DNA from: DATJBF01 sp035515475
GTDB taxonomy: Bacteria; Verrucomicrobiota; Verrucomicrobiia; Palsa-1439
Direction: 5' to 3'
Assembly (NCBI GenBank): GCA_035515475.1
Contig: DATJBF010000045.1
Span: forward strand, 1 to 64,000
DNA length: 64,000 bases
Positions 39,947-48,286 of the stretch are shown in pieces; position 1 is the stretch's first letter, and each line of letters starts with the position of its first letter. The notes beneath the pieces were generated by a model. It worked only from the letters and a program-made list of their open reading frames with translations. It was not told the origin of the DNA and did not search any database. The position numbers and the translations under genes were made by a program.

Positions 39947-41515
39947 TCAGACCCACATCTGGCGATCCAGCGACCGGTATTGGATCGCCTCGGAGATATG
40001 GTCGGATTGGATCGAGGCGCTGCGGCCGAGGTCGGCGATGGTGCGCGAGACCTTCAGAATGCGGTCGTAGGCCCGCGCGCTCAGGCTCAACTCGGTCATC
40101 GCCATCTTCAGCAACTGCTGACACTCCTCGTCAAGCTGGCAAAACTCCTTCATCTCCTTGGGCGCAATTCGCGCGTTAACATGCGCAAACCGTCCGCGCT
40201 GGATGGCCCGCGCGTCCTCGACTCGCGCCCGAATCTTCTCCGACACTTCGCCCGTTGCCCCGCCCGCCATTTCCTTGTACTTGACCGCGGGCACTTCGAC
40301 GTGGATGTCGATGCGATCCAGCAGCGGCCCGGAAATCTTGTTCCGATACTTGGTGATCATGTTCGGCGAACACCGGCACTCGCGTTTCGGGTCACCGTAG
40401 AACCCGCACGGACACGGGTTCATCGCGGCCACGAGCATGAAGTTGGCGGGGAACGCCATCGTGCCGGTGGCACGCGAAATGACGACCCGGCCTTCTTCGA
40501 GCGGCTCGCGCAGCGCTTCGAGCACGTCGCGATGAAACTCCGGCAACTCATCGAGGAACAGCACGCCGTTGTGGGCCAGACTGATTTCGCCCGGCGTGAG
40601 ATTGGCCGTGCCGCCCAGCAGACCCGCGTTGCTGGTGGTGTGGTGCGGCGCGCGGAACGGACGGGTCGCGACCAACGCCTGTCCTTTCGGCAAGAGTCCC
40701 GTGATGCTGTGAATCTTCGTGGTCTCCAACGCTTCATCAAGCGTGGTTTGCGGCATGATGGTCGGCACCCGTCTCGCCAGCAACGTCTTCCCGCTGCCCG
40801 GCGGGCCGATCATTAGAATGTTGTGGCCGCCGGCCGCGGCGACTTCGAGCGCGCGTTTCACGTGCTCCTGGCCTTTCACGTCGACGAAATCGACATCGTA
40901 GTTGCGCCGTTGTTGGAAAATCTGCGATGGATCCTCGCGGAGCGGCTCCAGCGCGCGTTTACTCGCCGAGTCCTTGGCGGGCTTGCCCGCCGTGTCTTTG
41001 GCGGGCTTGCCCCCGAGAAATTCCGCCACCTCGCGCAAGTTGCGGGCGGGATACACGTCGATCCCCTGCACGACTGCAGCCTCGGGCGCGTTGTCGGCGG
41101 GAACGATCAGACCGCGCTTCTTCTGGTCGCGGGCGCAAATCGCAATCGGCAACACGCCGTTGACGCTGCGCACTTCGCCGCTGAGCGCCAGCTCGCCAAC
41201 GATGGTGAATTCGTCGAGGTTCGGCGCCACAATCTGTTCGCTGACGGCGAGGATGCCGATGGCGATGGGCAAATCGAAGCTCGGGCCTTCCTTCTTCACG
41301 TCGGCGGGCGCGAGATTGATCGTGGTCCGGCCCATGACGTATTTGAACCCGCTGTTCTCGATGGCGGTCTTCACCCGATCACGAGATTCTTTCACGGCGG
41401 CGTCGGGCAGTCCGACGATGATGACGGCGGGCTGACCCCAACCGGCGTTGACTTCAATTTCGATCGGGTACGAATCGATGCCCAAGACTGCCGCAGAATG
41501 AACCTTGGCGAGCAT
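39947..41515 (-). CDS. comM: ComM/YifB family Mg-chelatase-like AAA+ ATPase
   Basis: ComM is a hexameric helicase that promotes branch migration during natural transformation. The 522-residue product from ATG 41515 (MLAKVHSAAVLGIDSYPIEI) has the N-terminal S5-like fold (VGLPDAAVKESRDRVKTAI), the Walker A GPPGSGKTLLARRVP, Walker B GVLFLDELPEF, and zinc cysteines around MNPCPCGFYGDPKRECRCSP. A short tandem duplication in the linker (residues ~180-200) reads KPAKDTAGKPAKDSASK. Its 3' end faces the sigma/kinase island, beyond which a diverged second comM 3' end is found. Upstream lie a hypothetical gene and the yraN-rnhB block. Confidence 0.94.
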   Translation of the reverse strand: MLAKVHSAAVLGIDSYPIEIEVNAGWGQPAVIIVGLPDAAVKESRDRVKTAIENSGFKYVMGRTTINLAPADVKKEGPSFDLPIAIGILAVSEQIVAPNLDEFTIVGELALSGEVRSVNGVLPIAICARDQKKRGLIVPADNAPEAAVVQGIDVYPARNLREVAEFLGGKPAKDTAGKPAKDSASKRALEPLREDPSQIFQQRRNYDVDFVDVKGQEHVKRALEVAAAGGHNILMIGPPGSGKTLLARRVPTIMPQTTLDEALETTKIHSITGLLPKGQALVATRPFRAPHHTTSNAGLLGGTANLTPGEISLAHNGVLFLDELPEFHRDVLEALREPLEEGRVVISRATGTMAFPANFMLVAAMNPCPCGFYGDPKRECRCSPNMITKYRNKISGPLLDRIDIHVEVPAVKYKEMAGGATGEVSEKIRARVEDARAIQRGRFAHVNARIAPKEMKEFCQLDEECQQLLKMAMTELSLSARAYDRILKVSRTIADLGRSASIQSDHISEAIQYRSLDRQMWV

Positions 41516-41622
41516 GGCTTCTCCTGGCTTCTCTTGGCTTCTCCGCCGTTGGTGATACACGAGACCCGCGCCCATGTCGATTGCGTTTTTTTGCGTCGTC
41601 TCCGGCCCGGGATTTCTCCCTA

Positions 41623-41650
41623 TTGACGTTTGCGATTAGTAGGTTACCCT
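41623..41650 (+). promoter_or_regulatory. Possible promoter of the 41688 gene
   Basis: TTGACG at 41623-41628 is followed after 16 bp by TACCCT at 41645-41650. The -35 box is good but the -10 box is weak. Confidence 0.3.
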
Positions 41651-41687
41651 AGCGTCGGGTCCACGGTGGCGTCACACAGTCTCGCTC

Positions 41688-42080
41688 ATGAAACTGAAGC
41701 AACTTGGCCGCACCGATCTCGGCGAGTGCTATATCTGCACGAAGTCCAAGGGACTGCTCTACGGCGAACCGCTGACGAAGGTAGTGCCGACACATTATTC
41801 CGAGGCCAGAGATTTCAGGCTCAAGATCCGCTGGCGGACGAACGACGAGGCGGAGTTGCGCAAGCTCCACCAGGTGGTCCTGAAAGTCGCCGAGACACCG
41901 GGCAGCGCAGAATCATTCCTCGAGCTGCGAGTGGCGTTGCGCGCGGGCCGCAAAACCCTGGACAAGGACCGACTCGACAATCTGATAAAAACCAGGTCTG
42001 CACAACTCTTCGCCGAATCCCTGTCCCTCAAGCGCGACGAGATCGAGTTGGTCACCTCGAACATCGAGCACGTGTCGTAG
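41688..42080 (+). CDS. Hypothetical protein
   Basis: A 130-residue protein beginning MKLKQLGRTDLGECYICTKS. I do not recognise the family. The first third contains two cysteines in a CYIC arrangement and a strand-like FRLKIRWRTND; the rest is charged and helical (ELRKLHQVVLKVAETPGSAE, LDKDRLDNLIKTRSAQLFAE). There is no signal peptide or membrane segment. Composition resembles the host genes. It is alone on the plus strand between comM and yraN, with a possible promoter upstream. Confidence 0.65.
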   Translation: MKLKQLGRTDLGECYICTKSKGLLYGEPLTKVVPTHYSEARDFRLKIRWRTNDEAELRKLHQVVLKVAETPGSAESFLELRVALRAGRKTLDKDRLDNLIKTRSAQLFAESLSLKRDEIELVTSNIEHVS

Positions 42081-42144
42081 TCCAACCCGCCGCAGGTTCG
42101 GAATAACCTTGCCTCGTGGACTTCGTGCCCTCGGTGGTGAACCA

Positions 42145-42567
42145 TCAGTAAATAAACGGTTCGCTCAAATCGAACGCGTTCCGGATGAGACGAAGGTCGT
42201 CGGGTTGCCGGGCTTCCTGACGCAACAGCACTTCAACGACATCGAATCGCCAGTGGATTCGCGGGTTGTCGAGCAACCGGAGATAATCCAGCGCGGCTTT
42301 GCTCAGATGACGTTGCTTCTCGCGTTGCACCGATTCGCTCGGCGCGCCGAACTCTTCGGTCTCACGCGTCTTGACCTCGACGAACACCAGCCAGTCGCGG
42401 TCGCGGCAAACGATGTCGATCTCGCCGCCGCGGCTCTTGAACCGGCGGACGAGAACCTTGTAGCCGCGGCGTCGCAGAAACCGCGCAGCAAAATCTTCCC
42501 CGCGTTCGCCGAGTACGAGCTGCTCCGTGGGGTTGCGAGCCCGGCTGCGGAACCAGTTCCACGCCAT
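42145..42567 (-). CDS. yraN: YraN/UPF0102 family nuclease-fold protein
   Basis: A 140-residue protein from ATG 42567 (MAWNWFRSRARNPTEQLV). The restriction-endonuclease-like core shows GERGEDFAARFLRRRGYKVL, RFKSRGGEIDIVCRDRDWLV and FVEVKTRE, giving the expected GEIDxV and VEVKxR pair of the PD-(D/E)xK fold. It ends with the usual hydrophobic RFDVVEVLL segment. The family is widespread beside rnhB and of unclear function. A longer frame to 42603 exists but the conserved region starts later. It lies downstream of rnhB on the same strand. Confidence 0.9.
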   Translation of the reverse strand: MAWNWFRSRARNPTEQLVLGERGEDFAARFLRRRGYKVLVRRFKSRGGEIDIVCRDRDWLVFVEVKTRETEEFGAPSESVQREKQRHLSKAALDYLRLLDNPRIHWRFDVVEVLLRQEARQPDDLRLIRNAFDLSEPFIY

Positions 42568-42705
42568 GCGCGCAACTCTAGCGGGCGGGACACGGTCTAA
42601 CAAGATGCGACCATGGAGTGGGCTGTCCCCTGTTGAGGCGACGGCATCCCTTGTCGCGCGAAGCGAGACCGACGCTGAACAAAGGGACGCCCCGACGGAC
42701 GCACC

Positions 42706-43338
42706 CTATCCAATGGCAAACTCGACCTGGACCGGCTCGACTGTTTGCCGGACCGGGGCGAACGATTTGCGGTGCACGGGCGACGGACCGAACCGCTCCA
42801 GCGCCGCCAGATGTTCCGGGGTGCCGTAGCCCTTGTGCTGGGCAAAGTTGTACTGGGGAAATTGTTCGTGCAGCTTCAGCATCATCCGGTCGCGGGTGAC
42901 CTTGGCAACGACACTGGCCGCCGCAATCGAGTAACTTTTGGCGTCGCCCCCCACAATTGCCGTTTGCTTCACGCCCATGAGCGGGACGCGCAATCCGTCG
43001 ACCAACACGTGGTCGGGATAAACGTACAGGCCATCCAGCGCGATCTGCATGGCCCGCCAGGTTGCCCGCAAAATGTTGTACTGGTCGATCACGTCAACGT
43101 CGGATACGCCAACCGCCCAGTAGAACTCGGGCATGGACGTCAGCTCGGCGTAAATTTCCTCGCGTTGTTGCTCGGTGAGTTGCTTCGAGTCGGTGAGCGT
43201 TTTGTGTCGGCGAAACGTCCGTGGCAGGATCGCCGCCGCCGCCACGACCGGGCCCGCCAACGGTCCGCGTCCAGCCTCGTCGATTCCCGCGATAATCTCC
43301 GCCCCGTTCTTGTACGCTTTCTTTTCGTACCGGAGCAT
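42706..43338 (-). CDS. rnhB: Ribonuclease HII
   Basis: RNase HII removes ribonucleotides from DNA and RNA in RNA/DNA hybrids. The 210-residue product has the catalytic IAGIDEAGRGPLAGPVVAAA (first Asp-Glu pair), LTDSKQLTEQQREEIYAEL, VLVDGLRVP and KSYSIAAASVVAKVTRDRMM, and ends with the family's KGYGTPEHLAAL and HRKSFAPV. The start is MLRYEKKAYKNG at 43338, 17 bp after the rplS stop, so it is likely co-transcribed with the ffh-rpsP-trmD-rplS genes. Confidence 0.95.
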   Translation of the reverse strand: MLRYEKKAYKNGAEIIAGIDEAGRGPLAGPVVAAAAILPRTFRRHKTLTDSKQLTEQQREEIYAELTSMPEFYWAVGVSDVDVIDQYNILRATWRAMQIALDGLYVYPDHVLVDGLRVPLMGVKQTAIVGGDAKSYSIAAASVVAKVTRDRMMLKLHEQFPQYNFAQHKGYGTPEHLAALERFGPSPVHRKSFAPVRQTVEPVQVEFAIG

Positions 43339-43355
43339 GGGGCGAAGTTTGTTGG

Positions 43356-43697
43356 TTAGCCTTCTTCGACCTTGGTGGCCGTCTTGCCGATCCGTTTGCG
43401 CAGGTAGTAGAGCTTGGCGCGGCGGACGTTGCCCGGCCGTTCGATCTCGATCTTCTGGATGAACGGCGAATGCAACGGGAACACGCGTTCGACACCTTCG
43501 CCGTAGCTGATGCGGCGCACGGTGAACGTCTCGGCGACGCCGCGTCCCTGTTTGTTGATCACGATGCCCGAAAACATCTGGACGCGTTCCCGATCCGCTT
43601 CCTTGATCCGCGAGTACACTTTGATGGTGTCGCCCACTTTGAACGGCACGAGGTCCGTCCGCAACTGCTCCTGTTGAATCTTCTCAATCACATTCAT
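43356..43697 (-). CDS. rplS: 50S ribosomal protein bL19
   Basis: bL19 lies at the 30S-50S interface. The 113-residue protein from ATG 43697 starts [20 protein letters not shown] and has [40 protein letters not shown] and the conserved [20 protein letters not shown] longer frame upstream ([14 protein letters not shown]) is not part of the protein. It lies just after trmD, the universal order. Confidence 0.96.
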   Translation of the reverse strand: MNVIEKIQQEQLRTDLVPFKVGDTIKVYSRIKEADRERVQMFSGIVINKQGRGVAETFTVRRISYGEGVERVFPLHSPFIQKIEIERPGNVRRAKLYYLRKRIGKTATKVEEG

Positions 43698-43770
43698 GTC
43701 CGGCTCCTGTCCGATGCTGTCCAGCCTCTGGTCCAAATCCACACGAACGGGCGTGACGCCCATTCTACTC

Positions 43771-44439
43771 TTACTTCAGCAAATCCGGCCGGCGCAGCTG
43801 CGTCCGCTGTTTCGCCTGCTCCTTGCGCCAGCGGGCGATTTCCTCGTGGTGCCCGTTCAATAACACATCCGGCACCCGCATGCCACGAAACTCCGGCGGC
43901 CGCGTGTACTGGGGCCCTTCGAGCAGCCCGGTGGCAAACGAATCATCGTCGGCGCTCGATTCGTCGCCCAGCACGCCCGGCACGAGCCGCACCACGGCGT
44001 CCACAAACACCGCCGCGGCCAGGGCGCCATTGGTCAGCACGTAATCGCCGATGCTAACCTCTTCGTCCACGAGTGCCTCGCGCACCCGTTCATCCACACC
44101 TTCGTAATGGCCGCAGATGATGACCAGGTGCGGTTGCTGCGCAAACTTCATCGCCCGGGTCTGCGTCAACGGCGCGCCCTGCGGCGTCATCAGGACCACG
44201 CACGAGTTCTCCCGGCGAAACTTCTCCACGGCTTCAAAGATCGGTTCGGGCTTCATCAACATGCCCGGGCCGCCGCCGTACGGCTTGTCGTCCACGACGT
44301 GGTGCTTGTCGTGCGTGAACTCCCGCAAATTGTGCACGCGGACGGCTACCAATCCCCGGGCTTGGGCGCGCTTGAGGATGCTTTCGTCGAGCGGCCCCTC
44401 GAAGACGCGCGGGAACAACGTCAGAACGTCAATTTCCAT
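43771..44439 (-). CDS. trmD: tRNA (guanine-N1-)-methyltransferase
   Basis: TrmD makes m1G37 in tRNAs with G36, using S-adenosylmethionine through a trefoil-knot (SPOUT) fold. The 222-residue product starts [20 protein letters not shown] and has [59 protein letters not shown], all typical. At the C-terminus it has the basic helix [20 protein letters not shown]. It follows khpA by 27 bp and precedes rplS by ~73 bp. Confidence 0.95.
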   Translation of the reverse strand: MEIDVLTLFPRVFEGPLDESILKRAQARGLVAVRVHNLREFTHDKHHVVDDKPYGGGPGMLMKPEPIFEAVEKFRRENSCVVLMTPQGAPLTQTRAMKFAQQPHLVIICGHYEGVDERVREALVDEEVSIGDYVLTNGALAAAVFVDAVVRLVPGVLGDESSADDDSFATGLLEGPQYTRPPEFRGMRVPDVLLNGHHEEIARWRKEQAKQRTQLRRPDLLK

Positions 44440-44466
44440 CGCCGGCTTTCGCGGTCGCTACGGCGG

Positions 44467-44763
44467 TTATTCCGTCGGCTCGGGCGGCGGTTCGCTCGGC
44501 GGCGGCGCTTCTTCGGAGCTGCTCCGTCCGCCGGTCTCGACGATTTCGAGCATGGCCCGTTTCCCCAGTTTGGCCGCCGCGCTGGTAAGCAGCGTGCGGA
44601 TGGCCGTGATGGTGCGCCCGCTTTTGCCGATCACCTTGCCAATGTCGCCCTGGTTGAGTCGCAACTCGAAGACGACGACACGGTCCCCGTCCACTTCCCG
44701 CACGTCGACCTGTTCCGGATGATCGACCAACGCCTTGACCACGTATTCGACAAACGCTTTCAT
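44467..44763 (-). CDS. khpA: KH-domain RNA-binding protein KhpA
   Basis: A 98-residue KH-domain protein starting MKAFVEYVVKALVDHPEQVD with the KH signature GDIGKVIGKSGRTITAIRTL and LLTSAAAKLGKRAMLEIVE. KhpA proteins bind RNA broadly and are linked to ribosome assembly and cell-length control. After the KH domain comes an acidic, proline-rich tail (SSSEEAPPPSEPPPEPTE) that is longer than in most homologues. The position between rpsP and trmD is the standard one. Confidence 0.92.
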   Translation of the reverse strand: MKAFVEYVVKALVDHPEQVDVREVDGDRVVVFELRLNQGDIGKVIGKSGRTITAIRTLLTSAAAKLGKRAMLEIVETGGRSSSEEAPPPSEPPPEPTE

Positions 44764-44781
44764 GTCGCTCCTGCTTACAAC

Positions 44782-44844
44782 CGTAGCCGAAGTTCACCCC
44801 GTAATCCGGGCGCGAGCTCCGCCCGCAGCCTACACTGCGGCTAC
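44782..44844. repeat. Palindromic repeat (GTAGCC...GGCTAC family) between khpA and rpsP
   Basis: Ends CGTAGCCG and CGGCTAC are inverted. The overall layout resembles the element at 10287-10341. It separates rpsP from khpA inside the operon. Confidence 0.55.
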
Positions 44845-44862
44845 AGACAACCGCCGGCCCGT

Positions 44863-45117
44863 TCAGGCCGTTTTGGACGCCCGTTCTGCCTTCTTCAGGA
44901 TGCTACGCACGGTGTCGCTGGGTTGCGCGCCCTTCTGGATCCACTGTTTGGCGCGTTCCAGGTCCACCTTGAAATTGTCGCCGGCCTTCCGCGGATCGTA
45001 CGTCCCAATATTCTCAATGAACCGCCCGTCGCGCGGGCTGCGTCCATCGGCCACCACAATGCGGTAGGCTGGGACGTTCTTCGTTCCCACTCGACGCAAT
45101 CGAATTCGTACTGCCAC
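44863..45117 (-). CDS. rpsP: 30S ribosomal protein bS16
   Basis: An 84-residue protein beginning [20 protein letters not shown], then [20 protein letters not shown] and [20 protein letters not shown], matching bS16 throughout. It ends [18 protein letters not shown]. It lies 82 bp after ffh with a palindromic element in between, and upstream of khpA and trmD. Confidence 0.97.
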   Translation of the reverse strand: MAVRIRLRRVGTKNVPAYRIVVADGRSPRDGRFIENIGTYDPRKAGDNFKVDLERAKQWIQKGAQPSDTVRSILKKAERASKTA

Positions 45118-45131
45118 TGTTGGTCTCCTGC

Positions 45132-45195
45132 TGTAGCGGCGGTCTACGACCGCTGTTCCTGTTTCCGTTCACCTCGGCGCTGATCGAGCGCCGCT
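45132..45195. repeat. Palindromic repeat (TGTAGCGGC family) between ffh and rpsP
   Basis: It begins TGTAGCGGCGGTC and ends with the GGCGCTGATCGAGCGCC hairpin, like the perfect copy at 30995-31045 but with ~20 extra bases in the middle and a truncated right end. Confidence 0.65.
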
Positions 45196-45199
45196 CCGG

Positions 45200-46552
45200 T
45201 TACCGCGCAAACTTCGGCAACACGCCCTTTCGCGCCATTGCCTTCTGCATCTTGCCCATGTCTTTCATCATCCGCTTCATCGCATTGAACTGCTTCAGCA
45301 AATCGTTCACCTCGGCCACGCTGGTGCCGCTGCCCCGGGCGATGCGCGTCCGCCGGCTGGCGTTCAAAATCTCCGGGCGCCGGCGCTCCACGGGCGTCAT
45401 CGACTGGATGATCGCCTCGATGCGCTTGAGTTGCGTCTCGCCAACGCCAAGGTCGGGCATTTTACCCATTCCGGGCAACATGCCAAGCAGATTCTCCAGT
45501 GGCCCCATCCTCTTCAATTGCTGCAATTGCGACAGGAAATCCTCGAGATTCAGGCTTTGGTCGGCCACTTTCTTCTGCAGTTCCTCCGCCGTCTTGGCGT
45601 CGAATGTCTCCTGCGCTTTCTCAACCAGCCCCACCACGTCGCCCATGCCGAGAATCCGGCCCGCCATCCGCTCGGCCTGGAACGGCTCCAGGTCGTCGAG
45701 CTTCTCCCCGACCCCGGCGAACTTGATCGGCTTGCCCGTCACCGCCCGCATCGACAACGCCGCCCCACCCCGCGCGTCGCCGTCGAGTTTCGCGAGCGCG
45801 ATGCCGGTGATGTCGAGCGCCTTGTCGAAATGCTCGGCGATGTTGACCGCTTCCTGCCCGGTGGCCGCGTCGGCGACCAACAGGATTTCCTGCGGTGCGA
45901 GCGCGGTCTTCATCCGAACGAGTTCCTGCACCAGTTCGTCGTCGATGTGCAGGCGGCCCGCCGTGTCGAAGATCACCACGTTGCGGTCCTGCACCTGCGC
46001 GAAGCTGGTCGCTTGCTTGGCAATCCGCACCACGTCCTTCTCCCCGCGTAGCGAGTAAACTGGAATCTGCAGTTGTCTGCCGAGCGTCTCCAGTTGGTCG
46101 ATGGCCGCCGGCCGATACACGTCGCACGCCACGAGCAACGGTTTGCGCCCCTGCTTCGCCAGCAGTTTCGCCAACTTCGCGCACGTCGTCGTCTTCCCGC
46201 AGCCGTGCAACCCGACCATGAGCCAGGAGGCGGCGACTGGTGATTGGCCAGGCTTCGGTGGCACAGGCGTCCCTGCCTGTGATGCATCGCCCCCCATCAA
46301 CTCGACCAACTCGTCGTACACAACCTTGACGATCTGCTGGCCCGGCGTGACGCTGGCGAGAACTTCCTGGCCGAGCGCGCGCTGCTTGGTGCGTTCGATG
46401 AAATCCTTGGCGACCTTGTAGTTGACGTCGGCTTCGAGCAGGGCCAGACGCACCTCGCGCAACGCGTCGGCAACGTTCTTCTCCGTCAGCTTGCCGTACC
46501 CGCGCAGGTTCTTGAGAATGCCCTGCAACTTGTCCGAAAGTGAATCAAACAT
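45200..46552 (-). CDS. ffh: Signal recognition particle GTPase Ffh
   Basis: Ffh binds signal sequences and SRP RNA and delivers ribosomes to the membrane receptor. The 450-residue protein has the N domain (MFDSLSDKLQGILKNLRGYG), G domain with a P-loop GLHGCGKTTTCAKLAKLL, DTAGRLHIDDELVQEL, KLDGDARGGAALS, FAGVGEKLDDLEPF, and the Met-rich M domain with RIARGSGTSVAEVNDLLKQF. The P-loop has Cys where Ser or Ala is usual. Just before it, ~15 residues (DASQAGTPVPPKPGQSP) come from a dispersed repeat read in frame. First gene of the rpsP-trmD-rplS-rnhB block. Confidence 0.96.
   Translation of the reverse strand: MFDSLSDKLQGILKNLRGYGKLTEKNVADALREVRLALLEADVNYKVAKDFIERTKQRALGQEVLASVTPGQQIVKVVYDELVELMGGDASQAGTPVPPKPGQSPVAASWLMVGLHGCGKTTTCAKLAKLLAKQGRKPLLVACDVYRPAAIDQLETLGRQLQIPVYSLRGEKDVVRIAKQATSFAQVQDRNVVIFDTAGRLHIDDELVQELVRMKTALAPQEILLVADAATGQEAVNIAEHFDKALDITGIALAKLDGDARGGAALSMRAVTGKPIKFAGVGEKLDDLEPFQAERMAGRILGMGDVVGLVEKAQETFDAKTAEELQKKVADQSLNLEDFLSQLQQLKRMGPLENLLGMLPGMGKMPDLGVGETQLKRIEAIIQSMTPVERRRPEILNASRRTRIARGSGTSVAEVNDLLKQFNAMKRMMKDMGKMQKAMARKGVLPKFAR
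46257..46285. repeat. Repeat fragment in frame inside ffh
   Basis: GGCACAGGCGTCCCTGCCTG matches part of the palindrome at 9280-9369. It encodes part of the linker before the Ffh P-loop. Confidence 0.55.
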
Positions 46553-46633
46553 GGTCCACTCGCCGCGCGCAATATCGACGGTGAGACGAGAGAGGGCAAG
46601 GAAATTAGGAGGGGGGAACTTGGGTCAGCGACG

Positions 46634-46846
46634 TCAGGGGTCGACCACAAAACGCCGGCGATTCGCCTCTTGGATCGATGGGAGACGCCTGGGCATTCTG
46701 CCGGCCGAATTGATCTGTGCGATGACCTGCGATCCCAGCAGGCGCAACACATCCGGGGTGGCGATAATCGCGCGCTCGGCATGGCCCGAGGGGCCCCGCT
46801 CGGTCTTCAACGCCACATCGTTCGTTCGCTTTCTCATTGTAATCAT
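46634..46846 (-). CDS. Small hypothetical protein
   Basis: A 70-residue frame (MITMRKRTNDVALKTERGPS, then HAERAIIATPDVLRLLGSQV) between murA and ffh. An AAGGA lies 4-5 nt before ATG 46846, and codon usage is host-like. It is rich in arginine with no membrane segment. I recognise no family; it could be a real lineage-specific gene or chance. Confidence 0.4.
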   Translation of the reverse strand: MITMRKRTNDVALKTERGPSGHAERAIIATPDVLRLLGSQVIAQINSAGRMPRRLPSIQEANRRRFVVDP

Positions 46847-46907
46847 GCGTCCTTACTGCCGAGCGAGAGTCTCTATGCTCTACGCTTCCCGCTCTCCTTC
46901 CTCCGTC

Positions 46908-48173
46908 CTACTCTGCGACGCGTTCGATCTTCGCGCCGAGTTGACGGAGTTTGTGGTCGATGCCTTCGTAGCCGCGATCGACGTGGTAAATCCGGTTGAC
47001 CTCCGTCTCGCCCTCGGCCACCAGTCCGGCCAACACCAACCCCGCGCTGGCCCGCAGGTCGCTGGCCATCACGGGCGCGCCGCTGAGGTGTTTGACGCCC
47101 TTGACGATGGCGCTGCTGCCTTCGAGGGAAACATCGGCTCCGAGCCGGGCCATCTCGCTGATGTGCATGAACCGGTTGGGGAACACCTTTTCCGTGATCA
47201 CACTGATACCCGGCGTGACCGTCATCACGGCACTCATCTGCGCTTGCATGTCGGTCGGGAAACCGGGGTACGGCATGGTAATGACGTCCACGGGCTTCAA
47301 ATCGCCATTGCCCTTGACGCGAATCGAACCGTTGATGCGTTCGACGGTAACGCCCGCTTCTTCCAACTTGTCGCGCAGGGCGCAGAGATGTTCGGCCCGG
47401 GCGCCTTTGATTTCGATGTCGCCGTTGGTGATGGCGGCGGCGGTCATGAACGTGCCGGCTTCAATCCGGTCGGGAATGATCGAGTGCTCGGCGCCGTGCA
47501 ATTCCGGGACGCCTTCGATTTCCAGAATATGATTGCCGACGCCTTTGATCTTGGCGCCCATCTTGACGAGGAAATTCGCCAGGTCCTCGATCTCCGGTTC
47601 GCACGCGGCGCCTTCGATCCAGGTCGTCCCGCTGGCGAGCACCGCGGCCATCATCACGTTGGCCGTTCCGAGCACGGTCGAGCCGAACCGTCCGCCCATG
47701 AACACGTCGTTACCGGTCAATTCGTTGCACCGGGCGTGGACGTAGCCGTTTTCGATCACCACTTCGGCACCGAGGCGTTTGAGGCCTTTGATGTGCTGGT
47801 CGATGGGGCGATCGCCAATGACGCAGCCGCCGGGCAACGAGACCTTGCAGTTGTGGAGCCGGGCGAGCATTGGCCCGAGCAGGCAAATCGACGCGCGCAT
47901 TTTGCGGACGAGTTCGTAGGGGGCGACTCCGAGTGGATGGCCGGCGCGGGTTTCGATAACACCGTCGTCCTTGTGATGGGTGACCTTGACGCTGAGCCAG
48001 CGCAGAATGTCGCACATGAACTGGATGTCGCTGAGATTCGGCACGCCGCGGATGACGCAGGGTTCGCTGGTCAGCAACGTGGCGGCGATGATGGGTAGGG
48101 CGGCGTTCTTGGAGCCGCTGATCTGAACGGTCCCGCGGAGCGGATTTCCCCCACTGATGATGATCTTTTCCAC
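46908..48173 (-). CDS. murA: UDP-N-acetylglucosamine 1-carboxyvinyltransferase
   Basis: MurA transfers enolpyruvate from PEP to UDP-GlcNAc, the first committed step of peptidoglycan synthesis. From GTG 48173 the 421-residue product begins MEKIIISGGNPLRGTVQISG, followed by KNAALPIIAATLL, MRASICLLGPMLARL and SLPGGCVIGDRPIDQHIKGL. The Cys in GGC is the residue attacked by fosfomycin, so the enzyme should be sensitive. The last part has SDLRASAGLVLAGLVAEGET and HVDRGYEGIDHKL. prmC lies upstream on the same strand. Confidence 0.96.
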   Translation of the reverse strand: MEKIIISGGNPLRGTVQISGSKNAALPIIAATLLTSEPCVIRGVPNLSDIQFMCDILRWLSVKVTHHKDDGVIETRAGHPLGVAPYELVRKMRASICLLGPMLARLHNCKVSLPGGCVIGDRPIDQHIKGLKRLGAEVVIENGYVHARCNELTGNDVFMGGRFGSTVLGTANVMMAAVLASGTTWIEGAACEPEIEDLANFLVKMGAKIKGVGNHILEIEGVPELHGAEHSIIPDRIEAGTFMTAAAITNGDIEIKGARAEHLCALRDKLEEAGVTVERINGSIRVKGNGDLKPVDVITMPYPGFPTDMQAQMSAVMTVTPGISVITEKVFPNRFMHISEMARLGADVSLEGSSAIVKGVKHLSGAPVMASDLRASAGLVLAGLVAEGETEVNRIYHVDRGYEGIDHKLRQLGAKIERVAE

Positions 48174-48286
48174 TGCCCCCTCCTTGGTACGCACTGTCGC
48201 AAACTTGGAGTCGTGGAGAACCAGGAGCCTTGGTGGTCTGTCAGGTTCCCCGGCCTGACCCATCACTCCGCCACTCCATTACTCCG

